DNA of 64,000 bases from Streptomyces cellostaticus (GCF_001513965.1 NZ_KQ948020.1:253463-317462), one strand, 5' to 3'; positions 26,546-36,054 are shown, counted from the stretch's first letter. Program-made: numbers and translations. The notes: generated by a model not told the origin, from the letters alone.

Positions 26546-27364
26546 GTGAAGCAGGGTGTGCAGGGCTCCGCCGGGACGCAGGGCGCCGCCCGGGTGCCGG
26601 TGCAGCAGCGCGCGAGGGACATGGCCCGGGAACGGGACACCGTCGAGCCGGGCGCGCGGGGCGAGCACACGCACAGTGAGCAGCCGTCCCCCACTCTCGG
26701 CTTCGCTCGAGCGGGGGCGCCCCCATCGCAGCCGCGGGCCGTCGTGCAGCGGTCCTCGGTGCGCGGCCAGATCGTCGACGCGCTGCGGACGGCGCTGGTG
26801 GCGGGCGAGCTGCGGCCGGGCGAGGTCTACTCGGCACCGGTCCTCGGCGAGCGCTTCGGGGTCTCGGCGACACCGGTGCGGGAGGCCATGCAGCAGCTCG
26901 CACTGGAGGGCGCGGTCGAGGTCGTGCCCAACCGCGGGTTCCGGGTCGTCGAGCGTGGCGCGCGGGAGCTGGCCGAGCTGGCCGAGGTGCGGGGGCTGAT
27001 CGAGGTCCCGGTGATGCTGCGGCTCGCCCGCACGGTGCCCGCCGAGCGGTGGGCCGAGCTCCGTCCACTCGCGGAGGAGACGGCACGCGCGGCGTCCTCC
27101 GGCTGTGCGGCGACCTACGCGGAGTCCGACAGGGCTTTCCACCGGGCCGTGCTGTCCCTGTCGGGCAACGAGCAGCTGGTCCAGATCGCGGAGGATCTGC
27201 ATCGCCGGTCACAGTGGCCGTTGGTCGGGGGACCGGTACGGCACGGCCGGGCGGAGCTGGTGGCGGACGCGGCGGAGCACACGGCGCTGCTGGATGCGTT
27301 GATCGCTCGTGACGTGGACGGGGTGCGGGCGCTGGTGGGGGAGCACTTCGCGGGCGCGAGCTGA
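26546..27364 (+). CDS. GntR family (FadR-type) transcriptional regulator
   Basis: A 272-residue cytoplasmic DNA-binding protein. A disordered, Arg/Pro-rich N-terminus of about 70 residues includes a translated palindromic repeat (DNA 26688-26717). The GntR winged helix follows at about 72-135 (GQIVDALRTALVAGELRPG, then LGERFGVSATPVREAMQQL), and a helical FCD effector domain at about 145-265 carries metal-ligand-type residues in ESDRAFHRAVLSLSGN and AEHTALLDALIARD. The GTG start has GGAGGAG five bases upstream. Effector and targets are not evident. The upstream iron-box suggests iron-responsive control. Confidence 0.9.
   Translation: MKQGVQGSAGTQGAARVPVQQRARDMARERDTVEPGARGEHTHSEQPSPTLGFARAGAPPSQPRAVVQRSSVRGQIVDALRTALVAGELRPGEVYSAPVLGERFGVSATPVREAMQQLALEGAVEVVPNRGFRVVERGARELAELAEVRGLIEVPVMLRLARTVPAERWAELRPLAEETARAASSGCAATYAESDRAFHRAVLSLSGNEQLVQIAEDLHRRSQWPLVGGPVRHGRAELVADAAEHTALLDALIARDVDGVRALVGEHFAGAS
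26688..26717 (+). repeat. palindromic repeat inside the GntR reading frame
   Basis: Arms CCCCCACTC and GAGCGGGGG (8 of 9 paired) flank a 12-base loop. The sequence continues into GCGCCCCCA, resembling a mobile palindromic repeat common between Streptomyces genes. Here it is translated, in the disordered N-terminus of the regulator. Confidence 0.5.
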
Positions 27365-27440
27365 GCCGTTCCCCCGGCTGTGCGGGGGCTCGCCGTCGAG
27401 GCGCGGTGCGTCTGCCGGGTGCGGGTCCGTCGTGGCTGGT

Positions 27441-27481
27441 CGCGCAGTTCCCCGCCCCTCAGGGGTGCGGGGAACTGCGCG
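27441..27481. repeat. Streptomyces intergenic palindrome, terminator-like
   Basis: Perfect 15-bp arms CGCGCAGTTCCCCGC and GCGGGGAACTGCGCG enclose a short GC hairpin. It lies between the convergent GntR and helical-repeat genes, so it can act as a terminator. The same arm recurs at 19128-19175. Confidence 0.75.
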
Positions 27482-27531
27482 ATCGGCCCCCACCGGCTCG
27501 CAGCCGGCGTCGAAACCGCAGCCCCCCGCCG

Positions 27532-28314
27532 CTAAGCCGTCGCCGCCCCCGGCGTAGGCGGTGTCAACTGGCGGGCCAGCCAGGTCGGCACACCCCCGAG
27601 CAACCGGAACAGTCGCCGGGCCTCCTCCCGCAAGCGGGACGCCTCCGGCTCGGACTCCGCGTCCGCCAAGGAGGCCAGCGCAGGAGCCGTGCCCACCAAG
27701 TAGCCCAACTCCTCCCGGATCCGCAGCGATTCGGCGAAGCCGTGCCGCGCCTCCGCCAACTCGCCGTCGCGCAGGGCGAGTCCGGCGAGGTGGCGCCAGG
27801 TGAAGGACAGCAGCAGCGGGTCGGCCTGCGCGGTGGCACCCGCGTGGGCCCGGCGATACGCGGCGCGGGCCGCCTGCGGGGAGCGGGCCAGGTTCTCGGC
27901 CAGCAGGCCTCGGCGGAAGTCCAGCAGGGCCCGGCCCGCACCCCCCGGAGGGATCAGCGCCGCCGCCCGCCCCAGCGCGGCCCGCGCCTCGTCCGCCCGG
28001 TCCCGTACGCCGTGCAGCGTGGCGGCGTAGGCGAGTTGGCCGCGCTCGCAGGCGGCCGCCCCCCGCTCCTCGTCGGTGTGCGCCAGCGCCTCGGCCGTAC
28101 GCAGGGCGTCCTCGGCCTCCTCCCAGCCCCGCTCGGTGTACAGGCACCGCTCGACCAGGAGCGAGGCCCGCTGGAGCGAGGCCGTCGGGGTGTCGGCCGG
28201 CAGCAGGGCCGCCGCATCCGCCCAGCAGGCCCGTGAGCGCAGCCGCCACACCGCGGTCTGGAGAGGATCGTCACCGGCGGTCGTTCCGTTACCAGACATG
28301 GCGGAATGCGCCAC
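27532..28314 (-). CDS. TPR-like helical repeat protein
   Basis: A 260-residue protein made almost wholly of amphipathic helices with TPR-like periodicity (for example LLVERCLYTERGWEEAEDALRTAEALAH and RHGFAESLRIREELG). No catalytic motif or membrane segment is seen. Proteins of this kind act as scaffolds for protein-protein contacts; the partner is unknown. GTG 28314 is chosen because GGGGAGGG lies just upstream; the ATG at 28299 is a weaker alternative. A perfect GTGAAA-GA-TTTCAC palindrome lies about 85 bp upstream of the start. Confidence 0.78.
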   Translation of the reverse strand: MAHSAMSGNGTTAGDDPLQTAVWRLRSRACWADAAALLPADTPTASLQRASLLVERCLYTERGWEEAEDALRTAEALAHTDEERGAAACERGQLAYAATLHGVRDRADEARAALGRAAALIPPGGAGRALLDFRRGLLAENLARSPQAARAAYRRAHAGATAQADPLLLSFTWRHLAGLALRDGELAEARHGFAESLRIREELGYLVGTAPALASLADAESEPEASRLREEARRLFRLLGGVPTWLARQLTPPTPGAATA

Positions 28315-28397
28315 GTTGCCCTCCCCGAGCACGCCATCGAGCTGTTGAGTGGTGGCGGCATTCCAGCACCAATGGCGGGGCCGGGCCAAGAGGGTGG

Positions 28398-28411
28398 GTG
28401 AAAGATTTCAC
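28398..28411. promoter_or_regulatory. palindromic operator candidate
   Basis: GTGAAAGATTTCAC has perfect 6-bp arms around GA. It lies between the TPR-like gene and the 3' end of pucR, in the likely promoter of the TPR-like gene. Confidence 0.35.
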
Positions 28412-28465
28412 AAAGTGCTGGGACATTGGCGTGACTTGGTTTGGCCATCCCACGCCCCTGTGACC

Positions 28466-30139
28466 TCAGCTCATGCGCAGCGCCAGGAAGAAGTCCAGCT
28501 TGTCCTCGAGGCGCGACAGGTCCCGTCCCGTCAACTGCTCGATGCGGCCCACTCGGTAGCGCAGCGTGTTGACGTGCAGGTGGAGGCGGGTGGCGCAGCG
28601 GGTCCAGGAGCCGTCGCAGTCCAGGAATGCCTCCAGGGTGGGGATCAGCTCGGCCCGGTGCCGGCGGTCGTAGTCCGTCAGGGGATCCAGCAGGCGGGCG
28701 GTGAAGGCGCGGCGGACGTCGTCCGGGACGAACGGGAGCAGCAGGACGTGCGAGGCCAGTTCCTGGTGGCCGGCCGCGCAGACCCGGCCGGGGCGGGCCG
28801 CCGCGACCCGGCGGGCGTGCCGGGCCTCCTCCAGCGCACCGCGCAGCCCCTCCGCCGAGTGCACGGCCGCGCTCACGCCGAGAGTGAGCCGCCCGTCGTC
28901 GTTCAGGCCCGCCGACAGCGACTCCCGTACCGCCTGCAGCAGCGCGTCGGCGAGCAGGCCGGTCTCCGGGCCGTCGTGCTCGGCGGAGACCGCCGGGAGG
29001 GGCACCAGGGCGATCGCCTCGTCGCCCGTGTGCGCGACGGCGATGCGGTCCGAGGGCTCCGGGCCGGTGGCCTGCGGGTCGACCAGGACCTCCTCCAGCA
29101 GCGACTGGGCGACCGGGCCGCTCTCGACCTCCGCGCCCTCCCACTCGACGCGGGCCACGACCACCTGCCAGTGCGGGGCCGTCCCGAGCCCGGGCAGCAG
29201 CACCGGCGCCGCCACCCTCAGGCGCGCGGCGATCTCGGCGGGCGCGGCGCCCGTCTGCACCAGCTCCAGCACCTCCTGGGCCAGCCGGCGCCGTACCGTG
29301 CGTGCCGCGTCCCGGCGGTCCCGCTCGACCGCGATCAGCTGGGTGACGCCCTGGAGCAGGTCGAGGCGCTCCTCCGGCCAATCGCCCGCGTCCGCCTCGA
29401 CGGCCAGCAGCCAGTCCGACAGGACCGTCTCGCGGACGTCCCTGGCGGCCTGCGGGGAGCGGCCGGAGGAGCGGATCGGGAAGAGGGAGTACCGGGCGCC
29501 GTCCAGCAGCACCCGGTGCGGTCCGCGGCGGCCCGTGCGGGCGGCCGCCAGGTGCTCGGCGGCGAGCTTGGCGCAGGTCTCCGGCGCCAGCGCCGGGCCC
29601 GCGACCTTCGGTCCCGCGATCAGCCGGCCGGTGGGGGAGAGCACCCAGGCGCGCAGGTCCAGGTCGGAGCCGAGCAGGTCCAGGACCACGTCCGGGCCGC
29701 CGCCCGCCGGGCCCGAGGTCATCATCCGGCGGTGCCGGTCCACCACCGCCGCGAGGTCCCCGGCCCGCTCGCCGGAGACCTGCCGTACGACGTGCTCGGT
29801 GATCGTCGCGAACGCCACCGACTCGTTCACCGCGAACAGCGGCAGCCGGTGCCGGGCGCAGGCCAGCACCAGGTCGTCGGGCACATCGGCCAGCTCGGCC
29901 TCGCCGGCCGCCAGTGCTGCCACCCCGGCCTGGACCAGGAGCCGTACGAACGGCTCGGAGTCGTCCGCGTCCCGGCGCCAGGCCAGGCCGGTCAGCACCA
30001 GCTCGCCGCCCGCGAGGTAGCGGCTCGGGTCGCGCAGGTCTGTGGTCATGACCCCGCGTACCGAGCGGTCCAGTTCGTCCTCGCCGCCGAGCAGCCGCAG
30101 GCCCAGCGCATCGGTGTCCAGAAGTGCGCGAAGCCGCAT
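28466..30139 (-). CDS. pucR: PucR family transcriptional regulator of purine catabolism
   Basis: A 557-residue regulator. The N-terminal PucR sensor domain (about residues 1-125, starting MRLRALLDTDALGLRLLGG) precedes a GGDEF-like/helical middle region, and the C-terminal PucR helix-turn-helix (about 495-555) reads LHLHVNTLRYRVGRIEQLTG. Members activate or repress genes for purine or related nitrogen catabolism in response to metabolites. It is divergent from the xanthine dehydrogenase operon across a 346-bp gap, the usual arrangement for a local regulator. Start ATG 30139. Confidence 0.92.
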   Translation of the reverse strand: MRLRALLDTDALGLRLLGGEDELDRSVRGVMTTDLRDPSRYLAGGELVLTGLAWRRDADDSEPFVRLLVQAGVAALAAGEAELADVPDDLVLACARHRLPLFAVNESVAFATITEHVVRQVSGERAGDLAAVVDRHRRMMTSGPAGGGPDVVLDLLGSDLDLRAWVLSPTGRLIAGPKVAGPALAPETCAKLAAEHLAAARTGRRGPHRVLLDGARYSLFPIRSSGRSPQAARDVRETVLSDWLLAVEADAGDWPEERLDLLQGVTQLIAVERDRRDAARTVRRRLAQEVLELVQTGAAPAEIAARLRVAAPVLLPGLGTAPHWQVVVARVEWEGAEVESGPVAQSLLEEVLVDPQATGPEPSDRIAVAHTGDEAIALVPLPAVSAEHDGPETGLLADALLQAVRESLSAGLNDDGRLTLGVSAAVHSAEGLRGALEEARHARRVAAARPGRVCAAGHQELASHVLLLPFVPDDVRRAFTARLLDPLTDYDRRHRAELIPTLEAFLDCDGSWTRCATRLHLHVNTLRYRVGRIEQLTGRDLSRLEDKLDFFLALRMS

Positions 30140-30485
30140 CTTGTCGCCGCCGTTCTTTGTCTCGAAACCTACGATGAATCTTGATGGGTGACGGGGGAGG
30201 GACCCGGCGCGGGGACGCGCAGGCCCTACTCCGGGTTTTTCGGGCTGTGTCCTGCGTTTCCCGAGGAAAACGGAGAGGTTACCGATGACCTCCGTTCATA
30301 CGAATCTACAAGATGCCCACCGTGGCCAGCCAACTCCTTCATGGTTTCCGTGACTGACCCCGCCGGAGTACGGGGCGGTGTACTGAGTCCACTCCGCGTT
30401 AACAGGACATGAACGAGCCGGGCCCGCCGCACACGGATTGGCTCAATCTGCACGACCCCCGAGACGAAGAAGGAGAGGGCCGGTC
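30140..30485. promoter_or_regulatory. pucR-xdh divergent control region
   Basis: This 346-bp AT-richer gap must hold both promoters. An imperfect palindrome CGTTTCC-CGA-GGAAAACG (30255-30272) is a candidate PucR site. GAAGGAGAGG just before 30486 is the ribosome site of the first xdh gene. No gene is seen. Confidence 0.45.
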
Positions 30486-31379
30486 ATGGACTTCCTTCGC
30501 CCCGCCAGCTGGGAGGAGGCGCTCGCCGCGAAGGCCGAGCACCCCACCGCCGTGCCGATTGCGGGTGGCACCGATGTGATGGTCGAGATCAACTTCGACC
30601 ACCGCCGGCCCGAGTACCTGCTCGACCTCAACCGCATCGGCGACCTCGCCGAGTGGGAGGTCGGCGAGGACACCGTACGGCTGGGTGCCTCCGTCTCGTA
30701 CACCCGGATCATGCAGGATCTCCGTGCCGAGCTGCCGGGCCTGGCGCTCGCCTCGCACACGGTCGCGTCCCCGCAGATCCGCAACCGCGGCGGTGTCGGC
30801 GGCAACCTCGGCACGGCCTCGCCCGCCGGTGACGCCCACCCCGCCCTCCTCGCGGCCGGTGCCCAGGTCGAGGCGGAGTCGGCGGCCCGCGGCACCCGCC
30901 TGATCCCGATCGACGAGTTCTACACCGGCGTCAAGCGCAACGCTCTCCAGCCCGACGAGCTGATCCGCGCCGTCCACATCAAGAAGGCGGACGGCCCGCA
31001 GCAGTACTCCAAGGTCGGCACCCGCAACGCCATGGTCATCGCGGTGTGCGCCTTCGGTCTCGCCCTGCACCCGCAGACCCGCACCGTCCGGACCGGCATC
31101 GGCTCCGCCGCCCCGACCCCCGTGCGGGCCAAGACCGCCGAGGACTTCCTGAACGCGGCCCTGGAAGAGGGCGGCTTCTGGGACAACGGAAAGATCATCA
31201 CCCCGTCGGTCGCCAAGCAGTTCGCGGAGCTGTGCTCCGGCGCCTGCAACCCGATCGACGACGTCCGGGGCACCGCGAGCTACCGCCGCCACGCGGTCGG
31301 CGTCATGGCCCGCCGGACGCTCACCTGGGCCTGGGAGTCGTACCGCGGCGCCCGCCGCGCCTCTGAGGGAGCTGCGTAA
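30486..31379 (+). CDS. xanthine dehydrogenase FAD-binding subunit
   Basis: A 297-residue medium subunit of the molybdenum hydroxylase. The FAD-binding motifs PIAGGTDVMVEI (residues about 23-34) and SPQIRNRGGVGGNLGTASPAGD (about 95-116) are intact, and the C-terminal CO-dehydrogenase flavoprotein domain follows. It passes electrons from the 2Fe-2S subunit to NAD+. ATG 30486 has a strong GAAGGAGAGG ribosome site. The stop codon overlaps the start of the next subunit by one base (TAATG), consistent with equal production of subunits. Confidence 0.95.
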   Translation: MDFLRPASWEEALAAKAEHPTAVPIAGGTDVMVEINFDHRRPEYLLDLNRIGDLAEWEVGEDTVRLGASVSYTRIMQDLRAELPGLALASHTVASPQIRNRGGVGGNLGTASPAGDAHPALLAAGAQVEAESAARGTRLIPIDEFYTGVKRNALQPDELIRAVHIKKADGPQQYSKVGTRNAMVIAVCAFGLALHPQTRTVRTGIGSAAPTPVRAKTAEDFLNAALEEGGFWDNGKIITPSVAKQFAELCSGACNPIDDVRGTASYRRHAVGVMARRTLTWAWESYRGARRASEGAA

Positions 31380-31954
31380 TGCGCGTCCACTTCACCGTCA
31401 ACGGACGTCCGCAGGAAGCCGACGACGTCTGGGAGGGCGAGAGCCTTCTGTACGTCCTGCGCGAGCGCCTGGGTCTGCCCGGCTCCAAGAACGCCTGCGA
31501 GCAGGGCGAGTGCGGCTCCTGCACGGTCCGCCTGGACGGCGTCCCGGTGTGTTCCTGCCTGGTCGCGGCCGGCCAGGTCGAGGGCCGCGAGGTCGTGACC
31601 GTGGAGGGCCTGGCGGACTACGCCAAGGAGCGCTCCTGCGGCACCGGTGCCTGCGGTACGACGCTGCAGGACGCCCAGCAGTGGCAGGCCAAGCCGGCTT
31701 CCGACTCGCAGACCGGCGAGGGCACCGAGCTCTCCCCGATCCAGCAGGCGTTCATCGACGCCGGCGCCGTCCAGTGCGGCTTCTGCACCCCGGGTCTGCT
31801 GGTCGCCGCCGACGAGATGCTGGAGCACAACCCGAACCCGTCCGACGCGGACATCCGCGAGGCGCTGTCGGGCAACCTGTGCCGCTGCACGGGCTACGAG
31901 AAGATCATGGACGCGGTCCGCCTGGCGGCCGCCCGGCAGGCAGAGGGGGTCTGA
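31379..31954 (+). CDS. xanthine dehydrogenase 2Fe-2S subunit
   Basis: A 191-residue small subunit with both iron-sulfur clusters: a plant-ferredoxin motif CEQGECGSC with a later Cys (residues about 40-65) and the helical-bundle motifs CGFCTPG and LCRCTGYEKI near the C-terminus. It carries electrons from the molybdenum cofactor to the FAD subunit. It is longer than the usual 160 residues because of an insert of about 30 residues between the clusters (KERSCGTGACG to GTELSPIQ). The start overlaps the FAD gene; the next gene begins three bases after the stop. Confidence 0.95.
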   Translation: MRVHFTVNGRPQEADDVWEGESLLYVLRERLGLPGSKNACEQGECGSCTVRLDGVPVCSCLVAAGQVEGREVVTVEGLADYAKERSCGTGACGTTLQDAQQWQAKPASDSQTGEGTELSPIQQAFIDAGAVQCGFCTPGLLVAADEMLEHNPNPSDADIREALSGNLCRCTGYEKIMDAVRLAAARQAEGV

Positions 31955-31956
31955 CG

Positions 31957-34341
31957 ATGCCTACCAACGGCGCCCCCACGAAGATCACACAGGGCTCCCG
32001 GACCAGGGGCGGCATCGGTGAGTCCACGCTCCGCCCGGACGGCACCCTCAAGGTCACCGGCGAGTTCGCGTACTCGTCCGACATGTGGCACGAGGACATG
32101 CTCTGGGGCCAGATCCTGCGCTCCACCGTCGCCCACGCCGAGATCGTCTCGATCGACACCGGCGAGGCCCTCGCCACGCCCGGCGTCTACGCGGTCCTGA
32201 CCTACGACGACCTGCCCACCGAGGTGAAGAACTACGGCCTGGAGATCCAGGACACCCCGGTCCTCGCCCACGGCAAGGTACGCCACCACGGCGAGCCGGT
32301 CGCGATCGTCGCCGCCGACCACCCGGAGACGGCCCGCCGCGCCGCCGCCAAGATCAAGGTGGAGTACCGGGAGCTCCCCGTCATCACCGACGAGGCCTCC
32401 GCGACCGCCCCGGACGCGATCCTCATCCACGAGAACCGCGACGACCACCACATCGGCCACGTCCCGCACCCGAACATCGTGCACCGCCAGCCGATCATCC
32501 GCGGCGACGTGGAGGAGGCCCGCAAGCGAGCCGACGTGATCGTCGAGGGCGAGTACACCTTCGGCATGCAGGACCAGGCCTTCCTCGGCCCCGAGTCCGG
32601 CCTCGCCGTGCCCGAGGAGGACGGCGGCGTCCACCTCTACATCGCCACCCAGTGGCTCCACTCCGACCTGCGCCAGATCGCGCCCGTCCTCGGCCTGCCC
32701 GAGGACAAGGTGCGCATGACGCTGGCCGGCGTCGGCGGCGCGTTCGGCGGCCGCGAGGACCTGTCGATGCAGATCCACGCCTGCCTGCTGGCGCTGCGCA
32801 CCGGCAAGCCCGTGAAGATCGTCTACAACCGCTTCGAGTCCTTCTTCGGACACGTCCACCGGCACCCGGCCAAGCTCTCCTACGAGCACGGTGCCACCAA
32901 GGACGGCAAGCTCACCCACATGAAGTGCCGGATCGTCCTGGACGGCGGCGCCTACGCCTCCGCCTCCCCGGCCGTCGTCGGCAACGCCTCCTCGCTCTCC
33001 GTCGGCCCGTACGTCGTCGACGACGTCGACATCGAGGCCATCGCCCTTTACACCAACAACCCGCCCTGCGGCGCCATGCGCGGCTTCGGCGCGGTCCAGG
33101 CGTGCTTCGCCTACGAGGCACAGATGGACAAGCTCGCGAAGAAGCTCGGCATGGACCCGGTGAAGTTCCGGCAGCTCAACGCGATGGAGCAGGGGACCAT
33201 CATGCCGACCGGGCAGCCGGTCGACTCCCCTGCGCCTGTCGCCGAACTCCTGCGCCGCGTCAAGGCGATGCCGCTTCCGCCGGAGCGCCAGTGGGAGAGC
33301 AGCGAGGGCGCGGACGTACGGCAGCTGCCCGGCGGTCTGTCCAACACCACCCACGGCGAAGGCGTCGTCCGCGGTGTCGGCTACGCGGTCGGCATCAAGA
33401 ACGTCGGCTTCTCCGAGGGCTTCGACGACTACTCCACCGCCAAGGTGCGCATGGAGGTCATCGGCGGCGAGCCCGTCGCCACCGTGCACACCGCGATGGC
33501 GGAGGTCGGCCAGGGCGGTGTCACCGTCCACGCGCAGATCGCCCGCACCGAGTTGGGCGTCGCGCAGGTGACGATCCACCCGGCGGACACGCAGGTCGGT
33601 TCCGCCGGCTCCACCTCCGCCTCGCGGCAGACGTACGTCACCGGTGGCGCCGTCAAGAACTCCTGCGAGCTCGTCCGCGAGAAGGTCCTGGAGATCGGGC
33701 GCCGCAAGTTCGGTACGTACCACCCCGCCTGGGCCACCGCCGAGCTGCTCCTGGAGGGCGGCAAGGTCGTCACCGACGGCGGCGAGGTCCTCGCCGACCT
33801 GGCGGACGTGCTGGAGGGCGAGACCGTCGAGATCGAGGCCGAGTGGCGGCACCGCCCGACCGAGGCCTTCGACCTGCGCACCGGCCAGGGCAACGGCCAC
33901 GTCCAGTACTCCTTCGCCGCGCACCGCGCCGTCGTCGAGGTCGACACCGAGCTGGGTCTGGTCAAGGTGATCGAGCTGGCCTGCGCCCAGGACGTAGGCA
34001 AGGCGCTCAACCCGCTGTCCGTCCTCGGCCAGATCCAGGGCGGCACCCTCCAGGGCATGGGCATCGCGGTGATGGAGGAGATCATCGTCGATCCCAAGAC
34101 CGCCAAGGTCAGGAACCCGTCCTTCACGGACTACCTGCTCCCGACCATCCTCGACACGCCGATCATCCCGGTCGACGTCCTCGAACTCGCCGACGACCAC
34201 GCCCCGTACGGGCTGCGCGGCATCGGCGAAGCCCCGACCCTGTCGTCCACCCCGGCCGTCCTCGCGGCGATCCGGAACGCGACCGGGCTGGAGCTCAACC
34301 GCACTCCGGTGCGGCCCGAGCACCTGACGGGGACCGCGTAA
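31957..34341 (+). CDS. xanthine dehydrogenase molybdopterin-binding subunit
   Basis: A 794-residue catalytic subunit that hydroxylates hypoxanthine and xanthine. The aldehyde-oxidase a/b hammerhead domain lies at about residues 25-135, then the molybdopterin-binding domains with GVGGAFGGRED and RGFGAVQACFAYEAQMD. Near the C-terminus is GIGEAPTL, where the conserved Glu that activates the Mo-bound water is E in GIGEAP. AGAGGGGG precedes ATG 31957, and the gene follows the Fe-S subunit by two bases. Length is typical for the split actinobacterial enzyme. Confidence 0.95.
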   Translation: MPTNGAPTKITQGSRTRGGIGESTLRPDGTLKVTGEFAYSSDMWHEDMLWGQILRSTVAHAEIVSIDTGEALATPGVYAVLTYDDLPTEVKNYGLEIQDTPVLAHGKVRHHGEPVAIVAADHPETARRAAAKIKVEYRELPVITDEASATAPDAILIHENRDDHHIGHVPHPNIVHRQPIIRGDVEEARKRADVIVEGEYTFGMQDQAFLGPESGLAVPEEDGGVHLYIATQWLHSDLRQIAPVLGLPEDKVRMTLAGVGGAFGGREDLSMQIHACLLALRTGKPVKIVYNRFESFFGHVHRHPAKLSYEHGATKDGKLTHMKCRIVLDGGAYASASPAVVGNASSLSVGPYVVDDVDIEAIALYTNNPPCGAMRGFGAVQACFAYEAQMDKLAKKLGMDPVKFRQLNAMEQGTIMPTGQPVDSPAPVAELLRRVKAMPLPPERQWESSEGADVRQLPGGLSNTTHGEGVVRGVGYAVGIKNVGFSEGFDDYSTAKVRMEVIGGEPVATVHTAMAEVGQGGVTVHAQIARTELGVAQVTIHPADTQVGSAGSTSASRQTYVTGGAVKNSCELVREKVLEIGRRKFGTYHPAWATAELLLEGGKVVTDGGEVLADLADVLEGETVEIEAEWRHRPTEAFDLRTGQGNGHVQYSFAAHRAVVEVDTELGLVKVIELACAQDVGKALNPLSVLGQIQGGTLQGMGIAVMEEIIVDPKTAKVRNPSFTDYLLPTILDTPIIPVDVLELADDHAPYGLRGIGEAPTLSSTPAVLAAIRNATGLELNRTPVRPEHLTGTA

Positions 34342-34351
34342 CACCCAAACT

Positions 34352-34400
34352 CTCCGGGCGGCGTGAGGGAACGTCACACACTCCGCCGCGCCGCCCGGAG
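34352..34400. terminator. hairpin between xdh and permease genes
   Basis: Perfect 12-bp arms CTCCGGGCGGCG and CGCCGCCCGGAG are separated by 25 bases. It lies just after the Mo-subunit stop and can terminate or attenuate transcription into the permease gene. Confidence 0.65.
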
Positions 34401-34547
34401 GAACCCCCTTTGAGTTCCGCACCGCTCGCGGTCCTTGAAGTACCAGGAAATTTGTTCGTCTCGGGCCGTCCCCCGGGTCGTCCATTCCCCAAATCCCGTG
34501 CCCGTCAGGAGGCACGGGTGCCCCTGTGAACCTTGGGAGATGGCACC

Positions 34548-36005
34548 ATGACCCAGCAGTCAGTGGAGCCCAGGACCGCAGCCGACGACGCGGGCGATGG
34601 CAACCGCGTCCCGGCCGGGCGTGCCTGGCTCGATCGGTACTTCCACATATCCAGAAGAGGATCCACGGTCTCGCGTGAGGTCCGCGGCGGCATCACCACC
34701 TTCATGGCGATGGCCTACATCCTTCTGCTCAACCCCCTCATCCTGTCCGGCAAGGACGCGGCGGGGGACACGCTCGGCCAGAAGGCCCTCATCACCGCGA
34801 CCGCGTTCGCGGCGGCCTTCACCACGCTGCTGATGGGCTTCTTCGGCAAGGTGCCCCTCGCGCTCGCCGCCGGCCTCTCCGTCTCCGGCGTCCTGTCCTC
34901 GCAGGTCGCCCCGAACATGACCTGGCCGCAGGCCATGGGTATGTGCGTGATGTACGGCGTCGTCATCATGCTGCTGGTCGTCACCGGCCTGCGCGAGATG
35001 ATCATGAACGCGATCCCGCTCGCGCTCAAGCACGGCATCACGATGGGCATCGGCCTGTTCATCGCCCTCATCGGCTTCTACAAGGCCGGCTTCGTGCACC
35101 AGGGCGCGCACACCCCGGTCTCCCTCGGCCCCGCCGGTGAACTCGCCGGCTGGCCGGTGCTGCTCTTCGCCGGCACCCTCCTGCTGATCTTCATGCTCCA
35201 GGCCCGGAACATTCCCGGCGCCATCCTGATCGGCATCATCTCCGGCACGATCGTCGCCGCCGTCCTCAACGGGCTCGGCGTCATCGACCCCAAGCAGTGG
35301 GCGAACGGCGCCCCCGAACTGCACGGCAGCGCGGTCTCGATGCCCGACTTCTCGCTCTTCGGGCACGTCGAGTTCGGCGGCTGGGGCAAGGTCGGCGCGA
35401 TGACCGTCGGCATGATCGTCTTCACGCTGGTGCTCGCCGGGTTCTTCGACGCGATGGCCACCATCATCGGCGTCGGCACCGAGGCCAACCTGGCCGACGA
35501 CAAGGGCCGCATGCCGGGCCTGTCCAAGGCGCTGTTCATCGACGGTGCCGGCGGTGCGATCGGCGGCGTGGCGGGCGGCTCCGGCCAGACGGTCTTCATC
35601 GAGTCGGCCACCGGCGTCGGCGAGGGCGCCCGAACGGGCCTGGCCTCCGTGGTCACCGGCCTGTTCTTCGCGGCCTGTCTGTTCTTCACCCCGGTCACCG
35701 CGATCGTCCCGCAGGAGGTCGCCTCCGCCGCCCTGGTCGTCATCGGCGCCATGATGCTGATGAACGCCCGGCACGTGGACTGGGCCGACCGCGCGACCGC
35801 CATCCCGGTCTTCCTGACCGTCGTCCTGATGCCGTTCACGTACACCATCACCACCGGTGTCGCCGCGGGTGTCATCTCCTACGTGGCCATCAAGACCGCC
35901 CAGGGCAAGGCCCGCGAGATCGGCGCCTTCATGTGGGGCCTGACGGTCATCTTCCTGGTCTACTTCGCACTCCATCCCATCGAGGGCTGGCTCGGCATCC
36001 ACTAG
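34548..36005 (+). CDS. NCS2 family purine/xanthine permease
   Basis: A 485-residue transporter with 12-14 hydrophobic segments. It belongs to the AzgA-like branch of NCS2: the N-terminal SREVRGGITTFMAMAYILLLNP with its substrate-site region, GFFGKVPLALAAGLSVSG (TM3), DAMATIIGVGTEA and GSGQTVFIESATGVGEGARTG (TM10) are diagnostic. It takes up hypoxanthine, guanine or related purines with protons. Its place behind the xanthine dehydrogenase genes supports a purine substrate. ATG 34548 follows GGGAG; TTG 34533 is a possible upstream start. Confidence 0.92.
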   Translation: MTQQSVEPRTAADDAGDGNRVPAGRAWLDRYFHISRRGSTVSREVRGGITTFMAMAYILLLNPLILSGKDAAGDTLGQKALITATAFAAAFTTLLMGFFGKVPLALAAGLSVSGVLSSQVAPNMTWPQAMGMCVMYGVVIMLLVVTGLREMIMNAIPLALKHGITMGIGLFIALIGFYKAGFVHQGAHTPVSLGPAGELAGWPVLLFAGTLLLIFMLQARNIPGAILIGIISGTIVAAVLNGLGVIDPKQWANGAPELHGSAVSMPDFSLFGHVEFGGWGKVGAMTVGMIVFTLVLAGFFDAMATIIGVGTEANLADDKGRMPGLSKALFIDGAGGAIGGVAGGSGQTVFIESATGVGEGARTGLASVVTGLFFAACLFFTPVTAIVPQEVASAALVVIGAMMLMNARHVDWADRATAIPVFLTVVLMPFTYTITTGVAAGVISYVAIKTAQGKAREIGAFMWGLTVIFLVYFALHPIEGWLGIH

Positions 36006-36054
36006 CCGGCCCGCCAACGCCCTTCCCACGCAACCCCGTCAGGGAGACCGAGAG

